Of a DNA stretch of 64,000 nucleotides, positions 1 through 12,438 are shown one piece after another. This DNA comes from Gigaspora rosea. Taxonomy: Eukaryota; Glomeromycota; Glomeromycetes; Diversisporales; Gigasporaceae. The notes beneath the pieces are model-generated. The model did no database searches and had not been told where the DNA came from. It saw only the letters and a program-made list of their open reading frames with translations. The first letter of the stretch is position 1, and each line of letters begins with the position of its first letter. The DNA lies in the NCBI GenBank assembly GCA_003550325.1, contig QKWP01000042.1, positions 66,844 through 130,843 of the forward strand. Reading direction: 5' to 3'. Position numbers and translations under genes: made by a program.

Positions 1-462
1 CAACGACTTCTAAGTGTTTTAATCTCTTATTTGTTCGTAGAAACATTACAATTAAAGAATATTTAATTGCGTTTACAAGATTATTAAAGTTAGATTGCCA
101 ACTATGAGGTATTTCTTCATGGCCATTATAATTAAGCCAATTAATAACTCCATTATTTAAAGAACTGTCAATATATGTAGTATAACTTGTATATTCAAAC
201 AACGGTTTTGGGTAATATGGAAGGAGAATTTTAAAAGGTATTAATAAAGCTTGCTCTTCTGCATTTAATGCTGAAAGGCACGTATTTACAAGTTTTCTAT
301 TAATGAATTTTCTTGTTATTTTACTCCATAATATTGGCACGGTAATTCTACACCAGTGACGATTTACAAGAAGACATGAATATAAACTATTAAAATCATT
401 CTGGAAATTATTAAATACTATAAAAAGGCATTCGTTCGGTAATTTTTCATTTTTGTTACGTT
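1..462 (-). CDS. F-box-like protein, N-terminal part, runs off window
   Basis: Read on the minus strand, this stretch stays open from about 540 down to position 1. It starts with a segment typical of fungal F-box domains: KLPNECLFIVF, then SLYSCLLVNRHWCR and VPILWSKI. F-box proteins bind Skp1 and recruit substrates to SCF ubiquitin ligases, and large families of this form are known in Glomeromycotina. No in-frame ATG is seen upstream of the motif, so the start is either lost, lies beyond an intron, or the copy is a pseudogene. The C-terminal part lies outside the window. The call rests on motif recognition by eye. Confidence 0.6.
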
Positions 463-499
463 TAAAAACGTTGAGTAACAGGCATATATATATAGAATG

Positions 500-1900
500 A
501 AATGTTGTGAAACGTTGTACTAATTTATTAAAAAATTTTTTACAAAAAGGTCCCAAATTTCTGGGTCGGATGTGTCGGATCCAGGCTGGCATTTATATCG
601 GCCAAAAAACTATCAATTGGGATAATGAATGGTTATGATATCATTAGTAAATTTTTAATGATCTTGGGAAAATTGATCGATCCCGGTCCGCCGACAAGAT
701 TCCGATGCACTCCGATCTGAAATTTTTGCTTTGCGTTAATCGCCGACAAGATTCCGAAGCACTCCGATCTGGAATTTTTGCGTTAATCGCCGACCCAATT
801 TTACGTATATAATTTTTTTATCCCCCGGGAGAGGTCCCAAGGCGCCAGTGGCGTCTTTAAAAAATAATTTTTAATATTGACACGTTTTTCACGAATATAA
901 TGAAGATTTATAATTTTAATAAATGCAATCTAAAAAAAATGCTGCTTAGGGTAGGAATATTACCCGGGTCAACAAATAGGGTGAAACTCTAGTGCTCTCG
1001 CAAAAATTATTACAGAAACAATAAAAATATCCCTATAATTTTATATATTTATCCAATCGATAAATTATTATCGAGGCTTTTATTTATATTTAATGCCGAA
1101 GATGTTAATTGATTCGTACGTATATTTAGATTTTTTAAAGCCGATTACAGTAATTATAAATAGATAACTAAGTCATTAGCATCCTGAAAATGTTTATTGG
1201 TTTGACCTGGCTTGTATATTTAATTTTTAAACAGCCAATTACAGAAATTATAAATAGGTAATTAAGCCATTAACATCCCCCGAATATTTAAATAAATATA
1301 GATAGATACGTATTATGATGTATTTAGTAAATTATAGATTCAAAAAAATTTTCATTAGAAAATTATAAAACACTGCAATAAAATTTAATCTTATAATTCA
1401 AATTAATAACTCTAAAATTTGTTAAGTACGTACCTAGTTTTCTAGTAAGTAATATTAGTGTATAAGTTATAAAAAAGACGTCTGGACTTCCATTTGTTGT
1501 TAATTGAAATATAAATACTCTGATCAGATAAATACATAATTCCCGTTAATTCAATTGTTCTCTCTGACATATTTAAACTATTATTCAATTGGAATGATAA
1601 ATACAATCGATTCGGTAACCTATTTTTTTTACTAATTAAAATATATTCTCCAATCTATTCCGACCAATTGACTAAGGCATTTGAGAACACCCAATTCTTA
1701 TTTAAAATCAATCTAAGTATAATTTGTATATTTTAAATTTTAGACTTTATGAACATAAAATGTTGAAAGCCAAGGCGCCCTTACTTATTTATTATAATAA
1801 AATTTTTGTAATTTTTATTTCATAATTTATTTTTTATTTACATTATCTTCAATGATTTCAACAATATTTATATGTTTCTTCGTCTTTTATTAATTATGTC
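500..1900. other. Intergenic DNA with a short tandem duplication
   Basis: No coding region is supported here. At 689-740 and 741-787 a GC-richer unit of about 50 bp (starting CGCCGACAAGATTCCGA) is present twice in tandem. The stretch 1555-1700 resembles 50335-50490, which marks a dispersed repeat. The rest is AT-rich with no structure I can name. Confidence 0.5.
1555..1700. repeat. Dispersed repeat, copy 1 (other copy 50335-50490)
   Basis: Both copies share blocks such as ATAAATACAATCGATTCG and TTGAGAACACC in the same order and spacing, with moderate divergence between them. They lie in the same orientation nearly 49 kb apart. No coding capacity or terminal repeats are seen, so the class is unknown. 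Confidence 0.5.
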
Positions 1901-2089
1901 ACCCTTTGCAGTTTTGTCAGTTACAAACTAAGGTTTAATAAGCATTTGCCAGTGAATAATACGTATGTAGTTCATTTATTTATTATGTTTTAAAATATCT
2001 TGCAATTAGAGAGAATAATTTTATATATACTAGATAAAAAAACTTGCACTTACAGGATAAAGAAATTGTATTTATTTTATAAGTTCCAA

Positions 2090-2166
2090 CTTGGGCCAAC
2101 ACTATTTTATTGCATTTAGAGGGAACTTGCACTTAGAGGACGTGCACTTAGAGGGAGTTGACTATA
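2090..2166. mobile_element. Possible end of a pogo/Tigger-like element
   Basis: The reverse complement of the 2166 end begins TATAGTCAACTCCCTCTAAG. This resembles the termini of the pogo-like MITEs at 9900 and 47431 and of the elements starting at 51305 and 57770. A GTGCACTTAGAGGGA-type block is repeated locally. The partner end is not clear, so this is probably a truncated copy. Confidence 0.35.
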
Positions 2167-2299
2167 TAATTGTAGTTTTTATATTTCTTGACTCATATGC
2201 TAGTATTGATTTTGTAGATTTAGAATTAATATATGGGATGCTTTTTATAAAAAAAGAGAAGGAAATCACTTTTAAATTTGGTCAATTTTACTAGATTTA

Positions 2300-4087
2300 T
2301 AAAGAATTCACCTTTTTATATTAATAAATACCTATTTATTGATTCTAATTACACTTATATTAAACTAAATTTTTAAATTCACTCAAATTTTAAAGAACTT
2401 CAAACCAATTTAGGTAATTCCTAATCTATTTAGTGCATATTTAATTAAAAATATTAATGGATTGGATTTACCCTTTTGTACGAAATATAGTACATTTTAA
2501 AAAATGCATTAAAAATTTAAAAAAATTAATAGCTTAATTTTTTTTATATACAAAAATCTAATAAGTATTCAAAAATAGTTTAGCAGTATTGTTTTTTAAA
2601 TTAATAATAAAATATTTATAAAAAAATTTTTTTTATATATTGTATTTTTTGTGATTTCTAATGTACTAGATTTCGTACATTTGTAAAGTCAGTTATAATT
2701 ATAATTTATTAATATATTTGGCAAATTAAAAGTTTTAATAAATAAAAAATTGTATAGGCTTGTTATAAAAAAAATATTATTATTAGTTATATTATAAAAA
2801 TTATTACTTATATTATAAGCTTTTTTTGAAAATTTTTACAAATTATTACTTTACATAGTAAGCCATATGAGTTTAGCTAGAGTTTAAAAAATTTTTTGCT
2901 AATTAAATTTTCTAAATTCTTAATCAAAATTATAAATATTTATTATCTAATTTCAATTACAAAATTTTTTTTAATCCTAAATTAGTATATCTCAAGTTAT
3001 ATTACTTTAAATTTTAAAAAAATTACATCTAATTTTTATATATAAATTGGATATTTTAGTTATATAGTATTTACTAGCAAAAATTCAAATTTAGATTACT
3101 TCTTATATATTAATCTAATCTTAAATAAAATTTTAAAATTATAACTAACAAACTTATGTTTATAATTTTATTAATAGTTTAAAAAATTTATTTAGTAAAA
3201 AAATTTTTTATAATCAAAAATATTTTGTAAAATTACTAGTAAATGTGCTAAAAACTAGGTTAAACTAGCAAATGCGAATTTTAAAAAAAATGTACAAAAT
3301 TTAAAAAGCTATGTAAAGCTATGAGTTTTTTAAAACAAGTAGCCCATAAGTTAAAATATTATTAAAAAATATTTAATTAAGTAGTTAATTTTAAAAATTA
3401 ATAGATAATTAAGTTTAATTATGTACTAAATCTAGTGCAATGTACTAGATCTAGTACAGGTAAATCCTATCCATTAAATTAATTAATTGGTATAATGATA
3501 TTTGTATATATAAGTTCTGCTTAAGGAACTAAATAATATATTTACAGCAAAAAGAATATTTTATAAAACTATTTAACAAATGTAATAATTTATTTAATAA
3601 ATTTTTTTTATATTAATATAATAAGTTAAAAGAAATTTTTTGCTTATATATAAAAATATATAAATTTTTAGTAGAAAACTAGAAGAAATCTTTTGAATAT
3701 AAAGACAGTATAAATACAATTCTTAAAGTATTATTTTGTTAATATAAATGCAATTTATTAATATGAGAGTTTTTAATAATTTATCTTTTATAAGCAAAAA
3801 GATGATAGTTTAACTTTGTAATTATATAATTTTTTTATTAACTTGAATTTTATTAAATGTATTGAAAATTGATCTAGATCATTTTCATTCTTTAATTAGT
3901 AAAAATTAATGAATGATACATATTAATTAAGAATTGGCAATAATTTTAATTGACAAAGAACATATATTCTAGTAATTTATCTAGCTACATTAATTATTGA
4001 AAATTTGATTATTGACTAATTTACTTTTACATTTGTTCTAGCTACAATAATTATTGCAAATATGATTATTAAGATAACTACAATACA
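2300..4087. other. AT-rich stretch without recognised features
   Basis: This is extremely AT-rich sequence with many poly-T and poly-A runs. I see no open frame with protein-like composition, no RNA gene and no paired terminal repeats. Confidence 0.5.
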
Positions 4088-4470
4088 GTGGCCTACCATA
4101 TTATTATGGACACTTTTTAAAAATTTATAAATCGGGTTTGGGTAAGTAAACATAGCACGAAATTTATATCACATGCTAAGCAGATCTCAAAATATAATAT
4201 ATTAAATTTTCATGTAATTTTATTAGGTTGCACAAAATATGCAAAAAAACCGTAAACATGGTTTTTTTCATTTGACTGAAAATCAAAATTCGAATTTTTT
4301 TTTTATTTAAATTTTTTTTTTTTACAAAATCAAAAAACTAATTATGGTTTAATGCTTTATAGGTCCCCCTCCTGCATTAATACAAGCAACAACCCGATCG
4401 GGCATGCTTGTAATAAGCCTATGATAGTACTCAGGTGGTACATCGATCCATGCTTTTTGACAAGGGCATC
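4088..4470 (-). pseudogene. Tc1/mariner transposase, 3' fragment with one terminal repeat
   Basis: On the minus strand a reading frame ending at 4349 encodes KAWIDVPPEYYHRLI, then SMPDRVVACINAGGG and a stop. That is the usual C-terminus of Tc1/mariner DDE transposases. About 260 bp beyond the stop the sequence CAGTGGCCTACC (4088) followed by ATTATTATGGACAC resembles a Tc1-type terminal repeat. Everything upstream of about 4470 is missing, including the DDE core, so the copy cannot be active. Confidence 0.6.
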
Positions 4471-4811
4471 CAGCTAGGACCCCGAGCTATTAGTATATAG
4501 GTCACAAAAAATTTAAAATTTTTATAATAGCTCTAAGCGAGCATTTTTATTAATATCAATAAGCATTTTTACTATATGACATATAAAAATTTATTAAAAA
4601 TAAGCAAACATATTATCTAACTTATAATAAAATATTTCTGAAAATATGTTACTCCAAAAATAAGCTACTCTTTTAATTTTAAACAAAAACCTTAAAATCT
4701 CTATAACCCATTCTGTATTTTTAATAATTAAAAACAATAATAAAATTTTTAACTTTGAAAATAAGTTACCTCTTTATATAGCATTTAATTAACTATTTGA
4801 ATAACTATTGT

Positions 4812-4912
4812 GAGAGATCTAATAATCCAAATTTAATGATTTTGATACCATCGAATCGTCTCATCGAGACGAATCGAATGGTACCAAAATCATTAAATTT
4901 AGATCACTGTAG
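4812..4912. repeat. Hairpin repeat, outlying copy
   Basis: An inverted repeat with arms around ACCATCGAATCG / CGAATCGAATGGTACC is followed by an AGATCACTGTAGCACAAGATAT-type tail in two blocks. It belongs to the same family as the larger repeats at 4960 and 5488. Confidence 0.5.
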
Positions 4913-4959
4913 CACAAGATATTAATAATTTTATAATTTTTATAAAATCTTAACGATCT

Positions 4960-5313
4960 TGATAACCAGTAATCCAAATTTGAGATTTTGGTACCATTCG
5001 ATTCGTCTCGATGAGGCGGTTCGAATGGTACCAAAATCATCAAAATCGGACCACTAGATCACAAGATATCCGCAAAAAACGATTTGTAACGTATTATAAT
5101 TTTATATAAAAATCATTATATAAAGTGTGTAACAAATGTTTTCGTGGATATCTTGTGATCTAGTGATCCGATTTTGACGATTTTGATACCATTCGAACCG
5201 TCTTATCGAGACGAATTGAATGGTACCAAAATCGTCAAAATCGGATCACTAGATCACAAGATATCCACGAAAACGTTTGTAATGCAATTTATATAAAGAT
5301 TTTTATATAAAAC
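4960..5313. repeat. 354-bp double-hairpin repeat, copy A
   Basis: The unit has two palindromes, each with arms built on GGTACCATTCGA / TCGAATGGTACC and a loop containing CGTCTCGATGAGGC or its relative. Each is followed by a block reading about GATCACTAGATCACAAGATA. The same unit recurs at 5488-5841, a foldback or MITE-like structure with no coding capacity. Confidence 0.65.
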
Positions 5314-5487
5314 ATATCGGCGGATTTATGAAATTAGACCTTTTTTTAGGTCACCAAAAATGAGATAAAGTATAATTACTAAATTAAGATAAACCCTAAA
5401 ATCTAATCAAAATTTACGTCAAAACATTTTTTGATTATACAAGTAGCGTCAACTTATTATATCTAACCCATTTCCAACCTTTTNTTT

Positions 5488-5841
5488 TGATAACCAGTAA
5501 TCCAAATTTGAGATTTTGGTACCATTCGATTCGTCTCGATGAGGCAGTTCGAATGGTACCAAAATCATCAAAATCAGATCACTAGATCACGAGATATCTG
5601 CAAAAAAACGATTTGTAACATATTATAATTTTGTATAAAAATCATTATATAAAGTGTGTAACAAACGTTTTCGTGGATATCATGTGATCCAGTGATCCGA
5701 TTTTGACGATTTTGATACCATTCGAACCGTCTCATCGAGACGAATCGAATGGTACCAAACTCGTCAAAATCAGATCACTAGATCACAAGATATCCACGAA
5801 AATGTTTGTAATGCAATTTATATAAAGATTTTTATATAAAA
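5488..5841. repeat. 354-bp double-hairpin repeat, copy B, next to an N
   Basis: This copy repeats 4960-5313 with only scattered substitutions. It starts just after the single ambiguous base at 5484, so it may be a true tandem copy or an assembly join inside the repeat. Confidence 0.65.
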
Positions 5842-6157
5842 CAAGTGTTTGTGGGGTGCCACCGGCGCCCCTTTAGAGATTACATTTTTTAAAATGATAG
5901 AAGGCTCCTAAAAAAATTAGCAAATAAGACTGCACTAGGTACTATCTTAGTAATCTCGTTAATTGCTATAAAAAAATTATGGTAGCTGCATGATGCAGTT
6001 GCGCTAAAACCAAGAACGTTATACATCTAAGTATTTCAAAATTAAGATTTTTTATTGTTTAATGATAAATGTAGTCTTATAAGTACTATTTATATGCTAA
6101 ATAGACTCAATTAAGTGATTTATTTGTTATAAAGAAAAAGAAAAAATAAATCCATTA

Positions 6158-9100
6158 TGGCTAATTTTCAAGACTATAGCAATAATTACTTCTCTTTGTC
6201 TTTTGAAATAAGTTTTTTGCCAAATATGCTTATAGATAACAATATATCGGAAGAACAACTACAACATTTTTTCTTTACCTCAAATATACTATGAAAGCTC
6301 TATAGTTGATTCTCAAGACTATGATAATTACCTTTTTTTGTCGCCCGAAATGAGTTCTTTGCCAGATATTTTTATGAACAATGATATATTAGAAGAACAG
6401 CCATAACATTTATTTGATTCTGATTCTTCTGATCAAGAATCTGATAGTGCTCATTTAAAACTTTATATGGGCCAATTTTTTCAAACATGGGATGATACAG
6501 AAATGTTTCTTAATGATTATGGGATGCAGCAAGGATTTAGCATTCATAGAAGAAGAACTGAGGCTTCTATTGAAAATAACCAGAAAATAGTTAGAAGAAT
6601 AGGGTGGGAATGTAGTTGTTCAGGGAAATACTAGCTAAAAAAACCCCTTAACCCGCAACAACAGCAAAGTAGAGTCTCTAAAGCAACAGATTGTCATGGT
6701 GAGTTAATGGAAATATGCTTAAATCTGCCATGTATATCTCATTTACTACTGTTGTTGATAATCATAACCATTTATTGACACCATCTTCCTTAGTAACTAT
6801 ACCAAATATCGTAAATTGGAAAGTGATATGATTGAATTTGTTGAATTTTGCGTTATGCATGGTACTACTGGAGCTCGAAATACCGTATATGTCCGAAAAT
6901 AAGCTACTAACTAAAATAAGCTACCCCCTGATTTTTTTTAAAAATCTTAAAAAATTCGTTAGTAGTTGCTACTTATAAAACTTTTTTTTCTACTAAGTTA
7001 ACTTCAAAAGTCGATTAAGTAAAGTTGTTCAGCGCATCAAAATACACCTATAGTAAAAATTTGGTATTATTTGGATAATTTTTTATTAGTACATTTTTCA
7101 ATTTTTTCAAAAAATGCTATATTTCGTAAATAAGCTACTTTACAATTTTTCGTGTAATTTTTTGGCCAAAAAAGGTAGCTTAATTTCGGACACATATGGT
7201 ACTGTAACCTTTTAAGAGAAAAATTTGTGGGTAGAAAAATATATAAAAAAAATCTTTATAATGCCATCCAAAATGCAAAGAAAAAGATTAATTCTCATCC
7301 AGAATTTGATGCTTCAGACATGTTATGCTATTTATATAATCAAAAAAGTGCAGATTTCAGATAGTTTATAGAGCCAAAGTTTGACAGTTCTGAGCGTCAT
7401 CTATGTGGAATCATATGGATGTTACCTAAACAACAATATGTTTGGACACAGTATCATGATATAATTTTTATGGATACAACTTCACGTACCAACAGATATA
7501 ATATGATGGCTTGCTTTTTTGCTGCTATTAACAATTGCAATCGTACCCATTTAGTTGCTACTGCTCTCTTGGAAGATGAGACCCAAGAATCTTTTGTGTG
7601 GGCTCTAGCAATGATTAAAAGATGTACAAATAATATTATGCTTTGGGTAATATTTACTGACTGTGATCTTGCTATGGCGAATGCTATTGTACTTGAATTT
7701 CTTAATTCAAATTATCATCTGTGCATGTATCATATTGGTGTTAATCTGAAAAAAATCTTCGAGGAAAACTCCAGTCCAATGAATTCCAACGATTTGAAAA
7801 TAATTTCTTTCTTTGTCATAATACGCTATCAACCAATCTTTTTGAAAGTCGATAGCAATCTTTGAAAATGAAATATTCTTCTGCTATACAATATATCAAT
7901 CGTCAATTGGAGCCTTTGAAAGTCAAATGGGCTGCTTGCTACAATAATACCCAATTTACTGCTAGTGCCAATACAATACAACATATAGAAAGTCTTAACA
8001 AAAATTCATTATTGTGTACAAAAAAAATAATTGTTTTTAAACTTTACAAAGGAAATTCAAGAAATTCTTGATAGCGAAGCTGAATGTGTGTGAATAGAAG
8101 AATATAAAGATCAAATACCTACTATTGGAATGATGACAGTTCTAAAATGATTTTTTCACTCAATTGAATCTATAGTAACTGAATTTCTTATGCCTTTTAT
8201 GGTTGTAGCTGTGTCTCAACAAATGAAAGAATGTTTTTTTATGATGCTTTTAAGGTGGATAACATGAATTACAACGATCTTATAAAGGTAAATATAGTCT
8301 TCTTTTAACTATTTATAAATATTTTTGTCTTATATTACTATGATATAATTTATAGAATCAGGTAGATCAAGATTATAATAAAGAAACACAGGAAGACAAT
8401 TATGAAGCTTCTAAGATTCTTTTTGAAGAAATTTTTTTAACAGTTGATCAAACAAAAATTGTAGAAATTTGGCAATTGGCAATTTTTGGCAGCTTAACAT
8501 CTTATTACCTTATATTGATATCTGATAGTTCTTATAGATGTATGTGCAATCTTTTAATTACTCATGGATATCCTTGTATACATTTCTACAAGATTTTATG
8601 ATGTTCATCTAAAGCTTACTAGCACATAAAGCTTATCTCTGAACAATAGTATAAAGATGATAAAATTAAATATCTCAATCAGGTTTTAGAGCAACAATTA
8701 CCAATTAGACTCTATACAGATTCATCTGGAACTGGACATATATCAAATACATCTGATTTGAATTTAGTATATATTAAACAACTTCGTGGTAATAAGATTT
8801 ATACACCTGAGCTTTGGCAAATCAATTCCAATTGTATAAAGTATGGGCGTGCCCAAGGTATCATGCGTAAGATAATTGATTTGGCATTGGATACTAATTC
8901 TTATGAAGAGATGATCAGAATTTGTCAAGAGCTTATATTCAATAAACAACAAAAATTAAATCATAAAGAGCAGGATAATTTGGATCTAAATGTTCAGAAT
9001 CCAATAATTACAACAAGAAAGTGCAGACTTGCTGGGCAAATTATAAGTTCAATAGAAATTCAAGACAACAAATTAAATCGAGCTAATATATTACAATAAG

Positions 9101-9264
9101 TAGATGATAATCTTAATACTCAATCAATTAATATTGATCTTAATGCTAATAGTGATCCTTTAGAAGCAAAGAATACATACAAAGATAAAAGAAAAAAATG
9201 TAAAAATTGTGGTCACAAAGGTCATAATCGTGTAACTTGTAAAGAAAATATTAATGTCAATTAG
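6158..9264 (+). pseudogene. MULE (Mutator-like) transposase relic, FAR1/SWIM type
   Basis: Fragments in order look like a FAR1-family MULE transposase. There is a FAR1-like block near 6520-6640 (YGMQQGFSIHRRR, then RRIGWECSCSGKY). A DDE core follows, with IIFMDTTSRTNRYN around 7473 and FTDCDLAMANAI around 7659. A SWIM zinc finger (CMC then PCIH) lies near 8540-8590, and a CCHC zinc knuckle (CKNCGHKGHNRVTC) at 9199-9240. A 68-bp GT-AG intron at 8288-8355 joins two in-frame segments. The 5' part carries a local duplication: 6160-6280 is repeated at about 6312-6410. Stops, frameshifts and a 316-bp insertion (6884-7199) make the copy inactive. Terminal inverted repeats were not found. Confidence 0.75.
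6884..7199. mobile_element. 316-bp MITE nested in the MULE relic
   Basis: The ends are inverted: CGTATATGTCCGAAAATAAG on the left and, reverse-complemented, CCATATGTGTCCGAAATTAA on the right. A 3-bp TAC flanks both sides (6881-6883 and 7200-7202). Removing it brings the MULE transposase blocks on either side closer together. The superfamily is uncertain. Related AAATAAGCTACT wording at about 4655-4800 suggests another, decayed member. Confidence 0.6.
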
Positions 9265-9899
9265 AGAAATATAGCTAATTAGAGAACATATTACTGTACA
9301 TTTCTCTCAAATAATGATTTAACATCTTAATATCGATAGTAAATTTATGAATTTGTATATTTGTATATTATTCAAATGCTGTAAATTTGTAATGTTGTAT
9401 CAAACTTATTACATATGCAATTTTCAAACACTAGGTTAAGTTATAATTTCAATTATAATTATTGCACTTTAAATGTTGTTTATTGAAAGTTAGGGTTAGA
9501 GTGAGCCAATTTAAAAATTTTGACTTTTCTTTGCCTTAGTAAAAAAATGCTGAAGCACCATAGCGGAAGCATAAACTATCCTTTGCGAAGCATCGATAAC
9601 TGATTAACTCCTAGCTAATATATATGTATGTATATACGCATATTTGTATATATAGCACATATATATATATATATCTGATATAGTATATTTATATATAAAA
9701 CATAATTTTATATTGGGAGAAATCACCACTGGTTAAAAATAGCAATACTCTAAATTTAAACATTTTCCTTCAAATTTAAATAAAATATAACCAACTTTTC
9801 CAATTTAACATATTTCTAGATGCTAAACAATTAAACTTAAAAATAAAGTTAGAATTAATTAATAAAACTTGTATATTATAAGATTTTATAAAATTTTAT
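9265..9899. other. Intergenic AT-rich DNA
   Basis: This lies downstream of the MULE relic and holds a TA-rich microsatellite at about 9618-9680. No gene or paired repeat is seen. Confidence 0.5.
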
Positions 9900-10259
9900 T
9901 ACAGTTGAACCTCCCAAAACTGATCCTGTAAAAACTGATAACCTGTAATGACTAATAAAAAATTGAGCCACCATGTCTGTTCTATAAGTCAAATCTGATA
10001 ATCTGCTATTTCTGATAAAAATACTTAAAATCAAATATTTATAAGATATCAGATTTGACAGGTAAAATAAATTGATTTAATTGGCTTAAATCAGATTTTG
10101 TATTACCAATTATATATATATAAAATAAATTTAGCTAATTATATTTTATAGCTATATCTATATAACTAGTAGATTATTAGTATTTTAAAACTAATAACCT
10201 CTCAAAACTGATACAAAAGCTGGCTACTATGCATATCAGTTTAGGGAGGTTCAATTATA
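9900..10259. mobile_element. pogo/Tigger-like MITE
   Basis: The left end TACAGTTGAACCTCCC pairs with the right end, which reads TATAATTGAACCTCCC when reverse-complemented. TA borders both ends, as in pogo/Tc1-type insertions. The subterminal AAAACTGATCCTGTAAAAAC and CTCAAAACTGATAC are shared with the MITE at 47431-47915. It is non-coding. Confidence 0.7.
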
Positions 10260-12438
10260 ATAAAATTTTACAAAATTTTATGATTTACACAATTTTACTA
10301 ATAAATTCTAACTTAATTCACTAAATAAACTTGATTAGCACCTTAACATATATTAAATAGGCAAGTTTTTTTTATTTTGCTTGAATTTTGAAAAAAGTTA
10401 TTTGATTTGAATTTTGATTAAAAAAGCCAAATTTTAGTATATATTCTCCAAATATCAAGCAAAATAAAAACAACTTTGCTGATTTAATATATTTTTAGAT
10501 ACTAACCAAGTTTACTTAGTGCATAAAGTTATAATTAATTGGTAAATTGTATAAATATAAGATTTTATACAAAATCTTTGTGATTTACAAAATTTTATTA
10601 ATTAATTCTAACTTTACACATTAATTTAGCACATAAAAATATATTAAGCTTCCAAAAAAAATAGAAATTCTGTGCTAACTTTATGTATTTTAGGGAGCTG
10701 AATAAGTTTACTTAGTGAATTAAATTAGAATTAATTAGTAAAATTTTGTGAATTATAGATTTTGTGATATTTTATTAATAAAATATAAACTCACATAATT
10801 ACAAATTTTTACTAATTAATTTGTACTAATGCACTAAGAACTTTTCATCAAAAAATATATATATAAAAATTAGATATGAACAAGTCTGCAGACTTCAGAT
10901 CTAACCTGGACCAGACTTAGACTTGTCTAAAAAGTTTGAATATAAGAGTCTAAGTCAGTCCAAAAATCAGACCAAACTCAAATTTGACTAAATTTGATTT
11001 GGGTTTAGTTTGTAGAAGCACTAGCACTAAGTCTTCAATTTTATACACATTTTGAAAATTTTTATTATGTTTGTAATAACTTCAAAAGATTTTGTTGTAA
11101 CCTCTCATATGATAGAATGGAATAGGTTTATTTGTTATAGGTATAATTTTTTATCTATTGTTATGTAAATTAATTACAAATTTGCTACAGTAAATAGATT
11201 TAGAATCACTTTAAGTTGCACTTTGTTATTGATATATTTACTCAGATTTTTAAAACTCAATGTCTATATATTAGAAGCTGCATCAAAATTTTTTCTGAAC
11301 ATTGGTGAAGAAGTCTTAACAATCACCAGGTCAAATTTGTTTTTTTTTGTTTAATGCTACAGATTCATAGAATTCAAATAAAAAAAAGTTTATCAAATTT
11401 GGCTTGGTAATTGTCAAAATAACTTGACTCAAAATTTGAGAAATTTTGGTACTGATTCTATTTTGATAGATTTTTTAAGTTTTCTAAACTTTGAGCAAAT
11501 ATGGCTCAACAACTATCAGGTCAAATTCGATGAATTCCTTTTATTTGAATTCTAAATTCATAGAATTTGAATAAAAAAGTTCAACAAATTTAGCCTGGCA
11601 GTTGTCAAAATATCTTTGCTCAAAGTTTAAGAAAAATTATATATTTTGACAGCATGTTAAGTTTTTTATAACTTTGAGTAAATACATTTCAACAACAACC
11701 AAGTCAAATTTGATAAACTTTTTCCCATTTGAATTCTAGAATCTTCTAAAACTCAAATAAAAAAGTTCATAGAGTTTCACCTGGTGTTGTCAAAATATTT
11801 TTGCTCAAAGTTTATAAAATATAATGTAAGTCCATGTCAACAATGATAGCAAATTTGATTGAATAGAATATTAGAATGAAGATTATTGAACATTTGTCAG
11901 TGCCACTAGGGTAGTTGTTCATAGGACTTTTAGCACCTCTAGCATATCATTGTATATTATTGTATATTAATGCGTAGCAGACAATAACAAATATTGTAAT
12001 TGGTCAATGAATGGACAAAACACAACTTATATAGGTTGCTCTGAAAAATAGTAACTGAATTTTGTTGTCTTACATATAACTTTGAAACTAATTTCTGGTA
12101 AAATTATACTTAATGATAATAAGAATTTGAACTTTGCTTTGACTTTCGTTTTGACTTTTACTTTGATTTTGAGAATATTTGCTGTGCTGAATTTACAAAA
12201 CAAGAGCATTATATAAAACCAAAGATAATTCATTTGAATTAAACATGACACAGTACTATAGAGAGTACCCGAAGCTCTTACAATTTAAACAGGTTTTTTT
12301 TATTTATACAATGGGTATACTGTATAGAGGAGAGTATACTATATGGGGTCTTGTATAAGGATCATAAATTATGTATGAGCATGAAACCACCATTTATTAT
12401 ACCGGTCTTGTACTAAAAATACAGGCTTTTGACCTGGT
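10260..12438. other. AT-rich repeat-derived DNA
   Basis: From about 10300 to 10860 several blocks repeat the pattern AAGTTTACTTAGTGC followed by AGTTAGAATTAATTAGTAAA-type sequence in both orientations. They are related to the palindromes at 61.5-63.6 kb. The region 11290-11830 has three loose repeats about 190 bp apart (GTCAAATTTGATAAA-type wording). No gene is supported. Confidence 0.45.

Noticed and set aside
4861-5043. Minus-strand frame in the hairpin repeats
   Set aside because: The frame encodes the palindromic arms (VPFEPPHRDES) and has no independent support.
12027-12251. Minus-strand 74-codon frame with KVKVKTKVKAKFKF
   Set aside because: Low-complexity dinucleotide-like repeat in AT-rich DNA with no other evidence of coding.
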